Of a DNA stretch of 64,000 nt, positions 17,405 through 26,592 are shown in pieces. The notes beneath the pieces were generated by a model. That model worked only from the letters and a program-made list of their open reading frames with translations, was not told the origin of the DNA and did not search any database. Position 1 is the first letter of the stretch. Every line of letters begins with the position of its first letter. The stretch comes from PALSA-607 sp036501485. GTDB taxonomy: Bacteria; Actinomycetota; Actinomycetes; Acidothermales; Acidothermaceae. The stretch spans positions 11,204 to 75,203 of the forward strand of contig DASYAG010000111.1 of NCBI GenBank assembly GCA_036501485.1, given 5' to 3'. Position numbers and translations under genes: made by a program.

Positions 17405-17929
17405 CTAGGACGGCGAGGGGCCGGCGTCCCGCACTTGCTCCACCGTGCGAAGCGCGTCGCGCAGTTGGCCGAGCCATTCGTCGGTGTTCTTGCCGACCAG
17501 GCGCACGCACCAGGCGAGTGCATCGCTGCGGCTGCGGGCCACCCCCGCGTCAACCAGGGTGTCGAGGACGAGCCGGTCGCGCTGGCGCAGGCGGGTCATC
17601 ACCGGTACCGAGAGGCTGGTAAAGATCTCGCGACGGTCACCGCACTTCGCGCCCCAGGCAATACGGCGGTCGAGCCGATGCTCGGCTTCGGATGCGATCT
17701 CGATGCGCTGGCCGCGGGTCTGCTCGCGAAACGCCTTGATGCGGCCGGCCCACGCGGCGGCACGCTCCTGGTCACTCGCGTCTGCCGCCAGATCTGGCTG
17801 GGCAAGCTCGCCGATAACGATGATCTCTTCGCGGTCGACCGTGACTTCGGGCGCGCCAACGAACCAATCGGACGGCAGCCGTCCCGCGAACCAGCCGCGG
17901 GCGACCTCGTCAGTATTCTGAGTTGTCAT
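17405..17929 (-). CDS. Conserved actinobacterial protein of unknown function
   Basis: The 174-residue soluble protein starts at ATG 17929. Two regions stand out: an N-terminal LPSDWFVGAPEVTVDREEIIVIGELAQPD and a C-terminal FTSLSVPVMTRLRQRDRLVLDTLVDAG followed by VARSRSDALAWCVRLVGKNTDEWL. The latter looks like a helical, ribbon-helix-helix-like segment. I recall similar proteins in other actinobacteria but no assigned function. It is monocistronic and separated from the prenyltransferase by 187 bp in which I see nothing. Codon use is ordinary. Confidence 0.75.
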   Translation of the reverse strand: MTTQNTDEVARGWFAGRLPSDWFVGAPEVTVDREEIIVIGELAQPDLAADASDQERAAAWAGRIKAFREQTRGQRIEIASEAEHRLDRRIAWGAKCGDRREIFTSLSVPVMTRLRQRDRLVLDTLVDAGVARSRSDALAWCVRLVGKNTDEWLGQLRDALRTVEQVRDAGPSPS

Positions 17930-18002
17930 GCTCGGATGATTACATGCTTACAGTGCAAGCTCAAGGCGGATCGGCGCCTGTTCGCTCTCGGCGTGAGGCG
18001 CC

Positions 18003-18671
18003 TCACGAACCCGGCGTCACGAGGCCGGTCTCGTACGCGATCATCACCAGCTGCGCTCGATCATGGGCATTGAGCTTCATCAACAGCCGGCTGACGTGCG
18101 TCTTGGCCGTCGCAGCCGAGATATGCAGCCGCTCGCCAATCTCAGCGTTCGACCAACCACCCGCCACCTCGACAAGCACCTCACGCTCGCGTGCGGACAA
18201 CACATCGAGTAGCGCGGGCGAGGACCGCGCACCAGGAGCTGGTCGCGATGCGAACTCACGGATCAAACGCCGGGTGATACTCGGCGCCAACAGCGCCTCA
18301 CCGGTGGCCAGAACGCGAATCGCTTCAAGCAGTTCCTCGGGCGCCGTGTCTTTCAACAAGAAGCCGCTCGCGCCCGCCCGCAACGCGCCGTACACATAGT
18401 CGTCGAGGTCGAAGGTCGTCAGGATGAGCACCCGGGTGCCGGATGTTTCCGGGTCGGTAGTCACGGCTCGCGTCGCTTCGATTCCGTCCATCACCGGCAT
18501 CCGGACATCCATCATGACGACGTCAGGATGGTGCTGGCGGATGAGCGCAATGGCCTCAGAACCGTTCGCAGCTTCGCCGAGCACTTCCATGTCAGGGGCA
18601 GCCTTCACCATGACGACAAAGCCGCCTCTGACGAGCGCCTGATCGTCGGCGATGACGACGCTGATCGTCAC
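18003..18671 (-). CDS. NarL/FixJ-family response regulator
   Basis: The 222-residue regulator has a receiver domain with phospho-acceptor Asp55 in VVMMDVRMPVMDG, the acidic pair in VVIADDQALV and the conserved Lys in FLLKDTAPEEL. A LuxR-type HTH follows (LSAREREVLVEVAGGWSNAEI, SAATAKTHVSRLLMKLNAHDRAQ). Its GTG start overlaps the stop of the upstream kinase gene (GTGA), so the pair is translationally coupled. Its likely target is the divergent MMPL exporter gene, as in the B. subtilis YdfH-YdfI/YdfJ arrangement. Confidence 0.94.
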   Translation of the reverse strand: MTISVVIADDQALVRGGFVVMVKAAPDMEVLGEAANGSEAIALIRQHHPDVVMMDVRMPVMDGIEATRAVTTDPETSGTRVLILTTFDLDDYVYGALRAGASGFLLKDTAPEELLEAIRVLATGEALLAPSITRRLIREFASRPAPGARSSPALLDVLSAREREVLVEVAGGWSNAEIGERLHISAATAKTHVSRLLMKLNAHDRAQLVMIAYETGLVTPGS

Positions 18672-19954
18672 CGGCCGGCGGAGCTGCGAGCAAGATTTCG
18701 ATCTCCGTCACCGGTGCGCAGATTTGCTTTGACCCGAAATCCCTGCGCCCAGCAACCGGCGTCCACTTCACCACCAAAGAGCGCCGCTCGCTCCCGCATC
18801 CCGATCAAACCGTGGCCGCTAGGGTTTCCGCTACGCAGCACGGCGGACGCCGACGGTTGCACGTCAGGTTGCGGCCCGAGCCGCCCTCTATCAACGACCT
18901 CGATGGTCACTTCGTCGGCGCTGTAGGAGATCTGAACGCGGGCGACCGTTGGCCCCGCATGGCGGACGACGTTCGTCAACGCCTCTTGGACGATTCGGTA
19001 CGCCGATAGATCGGTTACGGGTGTTAACGCACGTGGGGTGCCAACGATGTCGACGTCAACCAGCACGCCGGCGGCCGCCATGTCGGCGACAAGCTGGTCG
19101 AGATCGCACAACCCCGGCGCCGGCCCGAGTTCGGAGACGCGATCATCTGAGTTTCGTAGGACGCCAACCAGGAGCCTCATCTCTTGAAGCGATCGGCGAG
19201 TGGTGTTCTCGATAATTGACAGGGCCTCTCGCGCTTCCGCGGGATCGGTGTCGATGACCATGCGTGCCACCCCGGAGCGCACCGCAATCACGCTCATCGC
19301 ATGCGCCACGATGTCGTGCAGTTCGCGAGCAATCTTCGTGCGTTCGTCGGCGAGCGCTCGGCTGACTTGATCTGCTTGCTCTATCGCTGCGGCCGCCTCA
19401 CGCTCGGCAACGCGCTCCGCTTGGTGAAGGGCGTAGCGCCGGCTAGCCCGAGTGTTCTCGCCGGCGACCCAGGCGAGCAACATCGAAGCGACCACACCGA
19501 TGCACGACTCGACAACCTGGTTCCCGCCTCCTGCAACCGTCGCGATCACCATGGCCACGACGACAGCACACACGACGTAGAACGCGCGCCTACGTGGGGA
19601 AACCGCGACTACCGAGTAGAGGGTCATGAGCACGAAGAAGACCGATGGTCCCGCTGCTCGCGCTCCCATCGCTACCACGGCGATGCCGACGACGAGTAGC
19701 AAGGTGGTGCGAGGGATCCGACGCCGAGCCAGCGTGATCGCGGGTGCCACACCGTAACTGGCCCAATTAACGAAGTCCCAGGCGTGCCCCGACGCCTTGG
19801 GCACCTGATGCGGCATATACGACTTCGATAGGGCTGCGATCAGCGCGACCGCGATCACGTCGATGACCGTGAGCTGGGTTTTCGTGTAGCGATGCGCTGT
19901 GAGGCGATGGACCAACGGCAGGTCGGAGCCGTCGGCTGACTCTGCGGGACGCAT
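18668..19954 (-). CDS. Sensor histidine kinase of the HisKA_3 (NarL-partner) type
   Basis: I chose ATG 19954 (428 aa); the frame upstream to 20185 runs into the divergent gene. About five to six membrane helices occupy residues 30-170 (VIDVIAVALIAALS through VVESCIGVVASMLLAWVAG), with no large extracellular domain, so the signal is probably sensed in the membrane. The phospho-acceptor His is in KIARELHDIVAHAMSVIAV. The ATPase domain has AYRIVQEALTNVVRHAG and SGHGLIGMRERAALFGG. It is paired with the response regulator immediately downstream. Intramembrane-sensing kinases beside exporters commonly detect envelope stress or the exported compound. Confidence 0.93.
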   Translation of the reverse strand: MRPAESADGSDLPLVHRLTAHRYTKTQLTVIDVIAVALIAALSKSYMPHQVPKASGHAWDFVNWASYGVAPAITLARRRIPRTTLLLVVGIAVVAMGARAAGPSVFFVLMTLYSVVAVSPRRRAFYVVCAVVVAMVIATVAGGGNQVVESCIGVVASMLLAWVAGENTRASRRYALHQAERVAEREAAAAIEQADQVSRALADERTKIARELHDIVAHAMSVIAVRSGVARMVIDTDPAEAREALSIIENTTRRSLQEMRLLVGVLRNSDDRVSELGPAPGLCDLDQLVADMAAAGVLVDVDIVGTPRALTPVTDLSAYRIVQEALTNVVRHAGPTVARVQISYSADEVTIEVVDRGRLGPQPDVQPSASAVLRSGNPSGHGLIGMRERAALFGGEVDAGCWAQGFRVKANLRTGDGDRNLARSSAGR

Positions 19955-20152
19955 ACCTACGACGTTAGCGATGCCAGAGCGAGCCTGCATACGCCTACAG
20001 GATGACCAGCAGGTCGGCCCAGAGGTGTACGGCGCCCTCACGTACCTCGGCGCGCTCACACCCCGACGAGCCTGCAGGCCGACGACAACTGCGGGCGCTC
20101 CCGAAATCTTTAGTGGACGGCGAGAAACGCTCGCGCACCTGCTGGAGGTCCC

Positions 20153-22408
20153 GTGACACGCATCGCTCGTTGGTGTTTTCAGCACCGCAGAATTGTTGTC
20201 GGCGGATGGCTGCTCGTCCTCGCCGCATTCGTCGCGGTCAGTGCCGGCGCCGGTAGCTCATTCAATACCGACCTCAGCCTGCCGAACACGGATTCACAAG
20301 CTGCCGTCAACCTCTTGGCCACGAACTTTGCAGCGGCCTCCGGCGAGGGCGACCAGGTCGTCATCCAGACAACTCACGGCACGACGGTCACCTCGCCCGG
20401 GGTTCGAACAGCGGTGAGCGCCGCACTCACCAAGGTCGAGAATGTGCCCGGCGTCGCCTCTGTTGCCAGCCCGTATGCCGCTACAGGTTCATCGCAGATC
20501 AGCCGCGGCGGTACCGTGGCATTCGCGCGCGTCACCTGGAACAAGCTCCCTGCGAAACTGAGCAAAGCCGACGCGCAGAACCTGATCGCGGCCGCGCAGT
20601 CTGCCGACGGCCCGAACGTCGCCGTCTCACTGAGCGGCCAATCGATCACGAACTCAGAACGGACCGGCCTCGGAAAGTCCGTGGTCGTCGGCGTGCTGGC
20701 CGCCCTCGTGGTTCTACTGCTCGTCTTCGGTGGCGCCATTTTGGCCTCGCTCATGCCACTGGCAACGGCCATCCTCGCGCTCGCGATCGGCGCATCATCA
20801 ATCGGCTTGCTCAGCCACGCGTTCGACATTGCCAGCGCGTCGATCCAACTCGCGATCCTGATCGGACTCGGCGTCGGCGTCGACTATGGGTTGTTCATCA
20901 TCAGCCGACACCGCGCCGGAGTGAAGGCCGGACTCAGCTACGAAGCTGCCGCCGTGCAAGCCCTCAGGACATCGGGCCGAACGGTGCTGTTCGCGGGGCT
21001 TACCGTCTGCATCGCGCTACTCGGCCAGCTCACGCTCGGCGTTGGATTCCTTGACGGACTCGCCATTTCCTCGGCGCTGGCAGTCGCCCTGACTATGGCG
21101 ACATCTCTCACCTTCTTGCCTGCCATGCTCGGGTTCCTTGGTCCGAGAGTTCTGTCCCGGCGAGAGCGGAAAGCCCTGACGTCAGGTGAACCCAGGACGG
21201 AAGCGATCCGGTTCTCCGCACGATGGGCACGTCTAGTCGAGGCGCACAAGGGTGCGATGGCGACCGCCGGTCTGCTCGCAATCGTGGGCCTCGCGTTGCC
21301 CATAGGTGGGCTACGTCTTGGCACATCGGGGGCCAACACGGACCCGCCGACCTGGACGACGCACCAGGCGTACGTCGCACTGGCGCAAGGGTTCGGCCCC
21401 GGCTTCAATGCTCCATTCGAGATAGCCGGTCGGGTAAGCGGGCCTGCCGATGCGGCGGCGTTCAGCCGCCTGCTCGCCGCCGCAGCCAAGACGCCAGGCG
21501 TCGCGTCAGTAACTCCCGCGGTCACGTCACCCAACGGGCAGGTCGCACTCGCGACGCTGTACCCAACCACCGCACCGCAGGCCCAGCAGACGAACGATTT
21601 GGTATCGACGCTGCGAGACAAGCTCATTCCCGATGCCGAGCAGGGGACCAACCTCGCCGTGCACGTGGGCGGCCCGACTCCGACCAACATCGACTTCGCG
21701 CATGTGCTCGCAGAGAAGCTTCCACTGTTCATCGCTGTCGTCGTACTGCTGGCGTTCTTGCTTCTCGTCGCGGTGTTTCGAAGTCTGCTGATTCCCGCGA
21801 TCGCTTCTGTCATGAACTTGCTGTCGATCGGGGCCGGACTCGGAGCCGTGAACGCGGTGTTCAACTGGGGCTGGGGAGCGTCTGTTCTCGGAGTGTCGGG
21901 GAAAGGACCGGTCGAGGCGTTCTTTCCCGTCGTGATGTTCGCGGTGCTCTTCGGTCTGTCGATGGATTACCAGGTGTACCTCGTGAGCCGGATCCAGGAG
22001 GAGTGGCACGGCCGATTGCAATCCGAGGATGGTGGGCTGTCAACGCTCGGGAATCGCGCGACGGTCCGAAACCACGACGCCGTGACTGCAGGTCAGGCGA
22101 ACAGCGGCCGGATCATCACTGCAGCGGCCGGCATCATGGTGCTCGTCTTCGCGTCGTTCCTGCTGAGCGATCATCGCCTGTTACAGGAGTTCGGCTTTGG
22201 GCTCGGGTTTTCGGTGCCCATCGATGCGTTGATCATTCGCAGCATGGTGGTGCCGGCACTCATGCACCTCGCCGGGCCCGCAAATTGGGCACTCCCGGCG
22301 TGGCTCGAACGGATCCTTCCGCGCGTCGATCTCGATGCCGGCCGAGCCGTCGCAAGCTCAGGCATTCAAAGCGGCGGCGAGCTCACCTACGGTGTTGACC
22401 GGGCGTAA
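20153..22408 (+). CDS. MMPL/RND-family membrane exporter
   Basis: The 751-residue protein has an N-terminal helix (RRIVVGGWLLVLAAFVAVS), a large extracytoplasmic loop to about residue 180 and two clusters of five to six helices, the usual 11-12 TM MMPL layout. Both family signatures are present: LIGLGVGVDYGLFIISRH and FGLSMDYQVYLVSRIQEEW. GTG 20153 is preceded by GGAGG at 6 nt. The gene is divergent from the kinase gene across 198 bp and is probably controlled by that system. The substrate (lipid or drug) is unknown. Its last 51 bp overlap the convergent YyaL-like gene. Confidence 0.93.
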   Translation: MTRIARWCFQHRRIVVGGWLLVLAAFVAVSAGAGSSFNTDLSLPNTDSQAAVNLLATNFAAASGEGDQVVIQTTHGTTVTSPGVRTAVSAALTKVENVPGVASVASPYAATGSSQISRGGTVAFARVTWNKLPAKLSKADAQNLIAAAQSADGPNVAVSLSGQSITNSERTGLGKSVVVGVLAALVVLLLVFGGAILASLMPLATAILALAIGASSIGLLSHAFDIASASIQLAILIGLGVGVDYGLFIISRHRAGVKAGLSYEAAAVQALRTSGRTVLFAGLTVCIALLGQLTLGVGFLDGLAISSALAVALTMATSLTFLPAMLGFLGPRVLSRRERKALTSGEPRTEAIRFSARWARLVEAHKGAMATAGLLAIVGLALPIGGLRLGTSGANTDPPTWTTHQAYVALAQGFGPGFNAPFEIAGRVSGPADAAAFSRLLAAAAKTPGVASVTPAVTSPNGQVALATLYPTTAPQAQQTNDLVSTLRDKLIPDAEQGTNLAVHVGGPTPTNIDFAHVLAEKLPLFIAVVVLLAFLLLVAVFRSLLIPAIASVMNLLSIGAGLGAVNAVFNWGWGASVLGVSGKGPVEAFFPVVMFAVLFGLSMDYQVYLVSRIQEEWHGRLQSEDGGLSTLGNRATVRNHDAVTAGQANSGRIITAAAGIMVLVFASFLLSDHRLLQEFGFGLGFSVPIDALIIRSMVVPALMHLAGPANWALPAWLERILPRVDLDAGRAVASSGIQSGGELTYGVDRA

Positions 22409-24400
22409 GCAGACGAACTGCCGGCAGACGTACGCCGTGGGCAGGCCGTCGAGGGCACCGCGATCCTCCAGCAGCGGCGCCCACGGGGGCTCGCCGCCGT
22501 CGCGCGCGACCGCGATCACCGCGCCCGGCGACGTCGACATCCAGGCAGCGCGTTCGAGATCGGTCATCACGCCGAGCGTCCGCGCCGCCGCACCGGTCAC
22601 AGCGCCACCGCCGGTGTCAGCGCCAACGATCGCGATCTCTGCTGGGCCGGCAAGCAGTGCAGCCGCCGCCGCGAGCCCCCAACCAGCGGCCCGCGGATAT
22701 CGCGCGCCGAGCACTCGCGTCGCGCCAAGCGCGGCCTCCGCCGCAGCACGATGCGTGGTCGACCCCGTCAACGCGGCGTAAGTGAGCAACGCTTGCGCAA
22801 GCGCAGACTGCCCAGCCGGCGTCGCGTCGTCCGTCACATTTTGTGGTCGCCGCACCAAAGCTTCAGCGTCGTCCGCTGTATCGAAGAATCCACCCGACCC
22901 GTCGGCAAAATGCGAAAGACATACATCGAGTTGCGCGCCGGCGTAGTCGAGATATCCACGCGAGCCGGTCACTTGCGCGAGCGCAAGCAACCCTTCCGCG
23001 ACATCCGCGTAGTCCTCGAGAACACCAGCCGGCTGCCCGACCACTCCATCGCGCGACACCCTACGCAATCGGCCGTCAACAAGATGGACGTCGATCAGCA
23101 GCCGGGCCGCAGCTACGGCCGCGTCGATGAAGTCAGTGCGATCAAACAGCACGCCGGCTTCGGCAAGTGCGGCAATCGCAAGGCCGTTCCACGCAGCGAC
23201 GACCTTGTCATCACGACCCGGTTGTGGACGCTCGCGGCGCGCATCGAGCAAGGTCGCACGAATCCGCGACCACCGCCCCTCGTCGTCCAACTCAGCTGCG
23301 TCGACGGGAAGCTGCAACACCGACGAGCCATGCTCGAAAGTGCCGTTCACCGTGACAACCAGCAGGTCCGCTGCCCACGGCGCGTCGTCGATGCCGAGCA
23401 CGTCGAGCAACTGGCCGCGCGTCCATACGTACGTCAAGCCTTCGACGCCGTTGGTATCAGCGTCCAACGCGGAAGCGAAACCGCCCTCGGGGGTGCGCAG
23501 CTCGTCAATCATGAACTGCGCAGTCTCGATCGCAATGCGTCGAGCCAACGGCGAACCCGTTGCGCGCCACCAATGCGCATAGATCCGTACCAACTGCGCG
23601 TTGTCGTAAAGCATCTTCTCGAAGTGCGGCACCAGCCACGCGTTGTCGACGCTGTAGCGCGCAAACCCGCCCGCGAGTTGGTCGTACATACCGCCACGCG
23701 CCATCGCCGTGCAGGTTTCAGAGACCATCTCCAGAGCACCGAGCGATCCGTGCCGAAGCAAGAACTCGAGCACGGCGGACGGCGGGAACTTCGGCGCATC
23801 GCCAAATCCGCCATGTGCCGGGTCGAAGTCAGAACGCAGAGACGCAACGGCCGCGTCGAGAGTGTCGGCATCAGGAGGGGTCTGCTCAGTCGGCACAGCA
23901 GCGCGTTCACCGAGCAGCCGCACGACGTCGGCACCCGCATTGGTCAGCTCGTCGCGACGATCGACCCACGCCTGCGAAACGGCCTCGAGCACCTGGCCAA
24001 ACGACGGCATCCCTTGCAGCGGACGATTCGGGTAGTACGTGCCGCAGTAGAACGGCTGGCCTTCGGGTGTGAGGAAGCACGTCATCGGCCAGCCGCCGTG
24101 ACCCGTCAACGCTTGCGTCGCATCCATGTAGATCGCATCGACGTCGGGACGTTCTTCGCGATCGACCTTGATGCAGACGAAGTGCTCGTTCATTTCCGCG
24201 GCCGTGGCCTTGTCTTCGAACGACTCGTGCGCCATCACGTGACACCAGTGACAGGCCGCGTAGCCCACAGAGAGCAGCACCGGGACGCCGCGGCTGCGCG
24301 CCTCGTCGAAAGCAGCCGGCGACCATGGCCACCAGTCGACCGGATTGTCTTTGTGCTGCAACAGGTACGGACTGGTCTCGCCCGCCAACCGGTTCGTCAC
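22358..24400 (-). CDS. Thioredoxin-domain protein, YyaL/SPATA20 family (Rv1084-like)
   Basis: The 680-residue protein starts at GTG 24400 with the family opening NRLAGETSPYLLQHKDNPVDW. The thioredoxin-like domain (to about residue 160) carries CHWCHVMAHESFED, with a CxxC, and FVCIKVDREERPDVDAIYMD. The rest is an alpha/alpha-barrel of the cellulase/N-acylglucosamine epimerase type (GGMYDQLAGGFARYSVDNAWLVPHFEKMLYDNAQL). The cellular role is not established. The upstream frame to 24754 is an antisense artefact over ogt. The C terminus overlaps the MMPL gene by 51 bp tail to tail. Confidence 0.92.
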   Translation of the reverse strand: MTNRLAGETSPYLLQHKDNPVDWWPWSPAAFDEARSRGVPVLLSVGYAACHWCHVMAHESFEDKATAAEMNEHFVCIKVDREERPDVDAIYMDATQALTGHGGWPMTCFLTPEGQPFYCGTYYPNRPLQGMPSFGQVLEAVSQAWVDRRDELTNAGADVVRLLGERAAVPTEQTPPDADTLDAAVASLRSDFDPAHGGFGDAPKFPPSAVLEFLLRHGSLGALEMVSETCTAMARGGMYDQLAGGFARYSVDNAWLVPHFEKMLYDNAQLVRIYAHWWRATGSPLARRIAIETAQFMIDELRTPEGGFASALDADTNGVEGLTYVWTRGQLLDVLGIDDAPWAADLLVVTVNGTFEHGSSVLQLPVDAAELDDEGRWSRIRATLLDARRERPQPGRDDKVVAAWNGLAIAALAEAGVLFDRTDFIDAAVAAARLLIDVHLVDGRLRRVSRDGVVGQPAGVLEDYADVAEGLLALAQVTGSRGYLDYAGAQLDVCLSHFADGSGGFFDTADDAEALVRRPQNVTDDATPAGQSALAQALLTYAALTGSTTHRAAAEAALGATRVLGARYPRAAGWGLAAAAALLAGPAEIAIVGADTGGGAVTGAAARTLGVMTDLERAAWMSTSPGAVIAVARDGGEPPWAPLLEDRGALDGLPTAYVCRQFVCLRPVNTVGELAAALNA

Positions 24401-24418
24401 CGTGCCATTCAATCGCAG

Positions 24419-24471
24419 CACAGATCCTGCGCACTTACTGCCCTCTGGGGACAGCAAGTGCGCAGTCTGTG
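24419..24471. other. Large near-perfect palindrome between ogt and the YyaL-like gene
   Basis: Outer arms CACAG/CTGTG (24419-24423, 24467-24471) and inner arms CTGCGCACTT/AAGTGCGCAG (24427-24436, 24456-24465) would form a long hairpin with a 2-nt/1-nt internal loop and a 19-nt apex that can pair further (CTG/CAG). It lies 15 bp beyond the ogt stop and 19 bp before the YyaL-like start, both minus strand. No U-run follows. It may be a terminator-type hairpin or a REP-like dispersed palindrome. Confidence 0.7.
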
Positions 24472-24485
24472 TTCCCCTGCCGGTC

Positions 24486-25001
24486 TCAGAGCAAAGAAGC
24501 GCCGGACACCCTTGCTTCGTGGTCGAGTAGCCAGCGCTTGCGGTCGAGTCCGCCTGCGTAGCCAGTGAGCGAGCCGTCAGCGCCGATGACGCGATGGCAC
24601 GGCACCACAATGCCGATCGGATTGCGACCGATCGCGGCGGCCACCGCTCGGGTCCTTGTCTTGTCGGCGACCTGCTGCGCGATGTGCCCATAGGCCCGGG
24701 TCGCGCCCAACGGAATGTCGCACAGCGCCGTCCAGACCGAACGTTGGAAGTCACTACCTCGTGCCGCCAACGGCAGATCGAAGTCCTTCAGATCACCACC
24801 GAAGTACGCGTCGAGTTGCTTCTCGGCGTCTGCAAAACGGTTGGCGTCGCGAACCCATTCGGGCCGCAGCATCGGCTCGTACTTCTGCCCCGTCATGTAC
24901 AGCCCGAAGATCGCGAACTGCGCCGATGCATCTTCTGCGCCGACGACGAGCAGCTCACCGACCGGGCTCGGCAGCACAGTGAAATAGGTCTGGACGCTCA
25001 T
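24486..25001 (-). CDS. ogt: Methylated-DNA--protein-cysteine S-methyltransferase
   Basis: This suicidal repair enzyme transfers the alkyl group from O6-methylguanine to its own cysteine. The 171-residue protein has the invariant IVVPCHRVIG motif (acceptor Cys135), the HTH region (FQRSVWTALCDIPLGATRAYGHIA) and the closing GYAGGLDRKRWLLDHE. Its start overlaps the stop of the ada/alkA-type gene by 4 nt (ATGA), so it is co-translated with the alkylation-response regulator upstream. Confidence 0.96.
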   Translation of the reverse strand: MSVQTYFTVLPSPVGELLVVGAEDASAQFAIFGLYMTGQKYEPMLRPEWVRDANRFADAEKQLDAYFGGDLKDFDLPLAARGSDFQRSVWTALCDIPLGATRAYGHIAQQVADKTRTRAVAAAIGRNPIGIVVPCHRVIGADGSLTGYAGGLDRKRWLLDHEARVSGASLL

Positions 25002-26548
25002 GCGCTCTTCTCCTCGCGTAGTTGTTGCGCCGGACGGCGAGCAGGTGCAATGGCCGGACGGCGGGTGGTAGCTGTGGGTGCGCTAGCCGCAGCCCAGATG
25101 TGTGCGAGCGCGTACGACCTCCATGGCCGCCAGCCATGCGCAAGTTTCTCGATATCGCTGAGCCCGCCGGTAAATCCGAGCTGCTGCAGGCCACGCCGCA
25201 CGCCGAGATCACTGGCCATAAACACATCGGGGTCGGCGAGTGCGCGCATCCGGATGTAACTGACGGTCCACGGTCCGATGCCGGGTAGCGCAAGCAACTG
25301 CGCAGCAGTTCGGTCGCGATCGGCGCCTGGTTCGAGGTCGATGTCGCCGTCGGCGACGGCACGTGCGAGACCGATCAGCGACGAGGCCCGCGCCTGCGTG
25401 AGTGACAGCGTCATCGGGTCCGCGGCTGCAACTTGCTCGGCCGTTGGGAACAGGTGCGTGAGTTCACCGCTCGCCGTTGTTAGTGGCTCCCCGTGCGCGG
25501 CGACAAGCCGAGCTGCGAGCGTGCGCGCTCCCGCGACACTGACCTGCTGGCCGAGAACGGCCCGCACCGCGAGCTCGAACCCGTCGACGTGACCCGGGCT
25601 GCGTCGCCCTGGCTCGGCACACATCGCCGGTCCGATTATTGGGTCGCCGCCCAACGCCTCCGCTACCGCCTGCGCGTCAGCGTCGAGGTCGAAGAGTCGC
25701 CGGCAGCGCGCGACCGCGGATGCGAGGTCGCGCAGATCTGAGAGCTCGAGCTTGCAGGGAATCCAACCCTGCTTGACCCACGCGCCAGCGGAGCCGGCCC
25801 GATCGCCGAGTTCGATGATCGCACTGCCGTGCGTGAGAGCGAGGGTGCGCCGGTACCACGAGTCACTGCCCTGCTCGACGCCCGGAACAGCTCGAGTGGT
25901 GAGGAACTCAAAGATCGGCGTCGGTGCGAATGGCCGCCGGAACGGCAGTCGCAAGTGCAGGGCGCCAGGTGTCGGCGTCCGGTCTGCTGGTTTTCTGCTT
26001 GCTCGTAGTTGCGTTGGCGTGAGTGCGAAGACTTCGCGCACGGTGTCGTTGAATTGACGGACGCTGGCAAAGCCGGCCGCGAACGCCACATTCGCGATAG
26101 GCACCTCAGTCGTTTCGAGCAGTAGCCGTGCAGTTTGCGATCGTTGCGCGCGCGCCAAGGCGATCGGGCCGGCACCCACCTCGGCGACCAGTTGCCGGTT
26201 CACGTGGCGCTCGCTGTAACCGAGCCGGCGCGCGAGACCGGCGACACCTTCGCGATCAACCACACCATCGGCGATGTGCCGCATTGCTCGCCCGACGAGG
26301 TCTGCCCGCACATTCCATTCAGGCGATCCCGGGACGGCGTCGGGCCTACACCTCTTGCAGGCGCGGAACCCCGCCTCTTGGGCGGCAGCCGCCGTCGGCA
26401 GGAAACGCACGTTGGTTCGCTTCGGCGTCATCGCCGGGCAGCTCGGGCGGCAGTAGATACCGGTGGTCAACACGGCGGCGAAGAACCATCCGTCGAACCG
26501 CGGATCACGGCTCGATAGCGCCAAGTAGCAGGCGTCCTCAGTCATCAT
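24998..26548 (-). CDS. Ada-type regulator fused to AlkA DNA-3-methyladenine glycosylase
   Basis: One polypeptide (516 aa from ATG 26548; the adjacent ATG 26545 is equally possible) combines three modules. The Ada N-terminal zinc domain has Cys33 (methylphosphotriester acceptor), Cys37, Cys64 and Cys67 in GIYCRPSCP and ACKRCRPDA. An AraC-type HTH follows (LARRLGYSERHVNRQL, FAAGFASVRQFNDTVREVF). The AlkA module has LGQQVSVAGARTLAARLV, the helix-hairpin-helix LPGIGPWTVSYIRMRA and the catalytic Asp in MASDLGVRRGL. It should sense methylated phosphates, activate the operon and excise 3-methyladenine. ogt is coupled downstream. Confidence 0.95.
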   Translation of the reverse strand: MMTEDACYLALSSRDPRFDGWFFAAVLTTGIYCRPSCPAMTPKRTNVRFLPTAAAAQEAGFRACKRCRPDAVPGSPEWNVRADLVGRAMRHIADGVVDREGVAGLARRLGYSERHVNRQLVAEVGAGPIALARAQRSQTARLLLETTEVPIANVAFAAGFASVRQFNDTVREVFALTPTQLRASRKPADRTPTPGALHLRLPFRRPFAPTPIFEFLTTRAVPGVEQGSDSWYRRTLALTHGSAIIELGDRAGSAGAWVKQGWIPCKLELSDLRDLASAVARCRRLFDLDADAQAVAEALGGDPIIGPAMCAEPGRRSPGHVDGFELAVRAVLGQQVSVAGARTLAARLVAAHGEPLTTASGELTHLFPTAEQVAAADPMTLSLTQARASSLIGLARAVADGDIDLEPGADRDRTAAQLLALPGIGPWTVSYIRMRALADPDVFMASDLGVRRGLQQLGFTGGLSDIEKLAHGWRPWRSYALAHIWAAASAPTATTRRPAIAPARRPAQQLREEKSA

Positions 26549-26592
26549 GCTTACGAGCATGCACCCTCGGTACGACAATCCGCTGGCGGATT

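Noticed and set aside
22751..24568. 605-codon plus-strand frame
   Set aside because: It lies entirely antisense to the well-supported YyaL-like gene and has no family features; GC-rich DNA gives such shadow frames.
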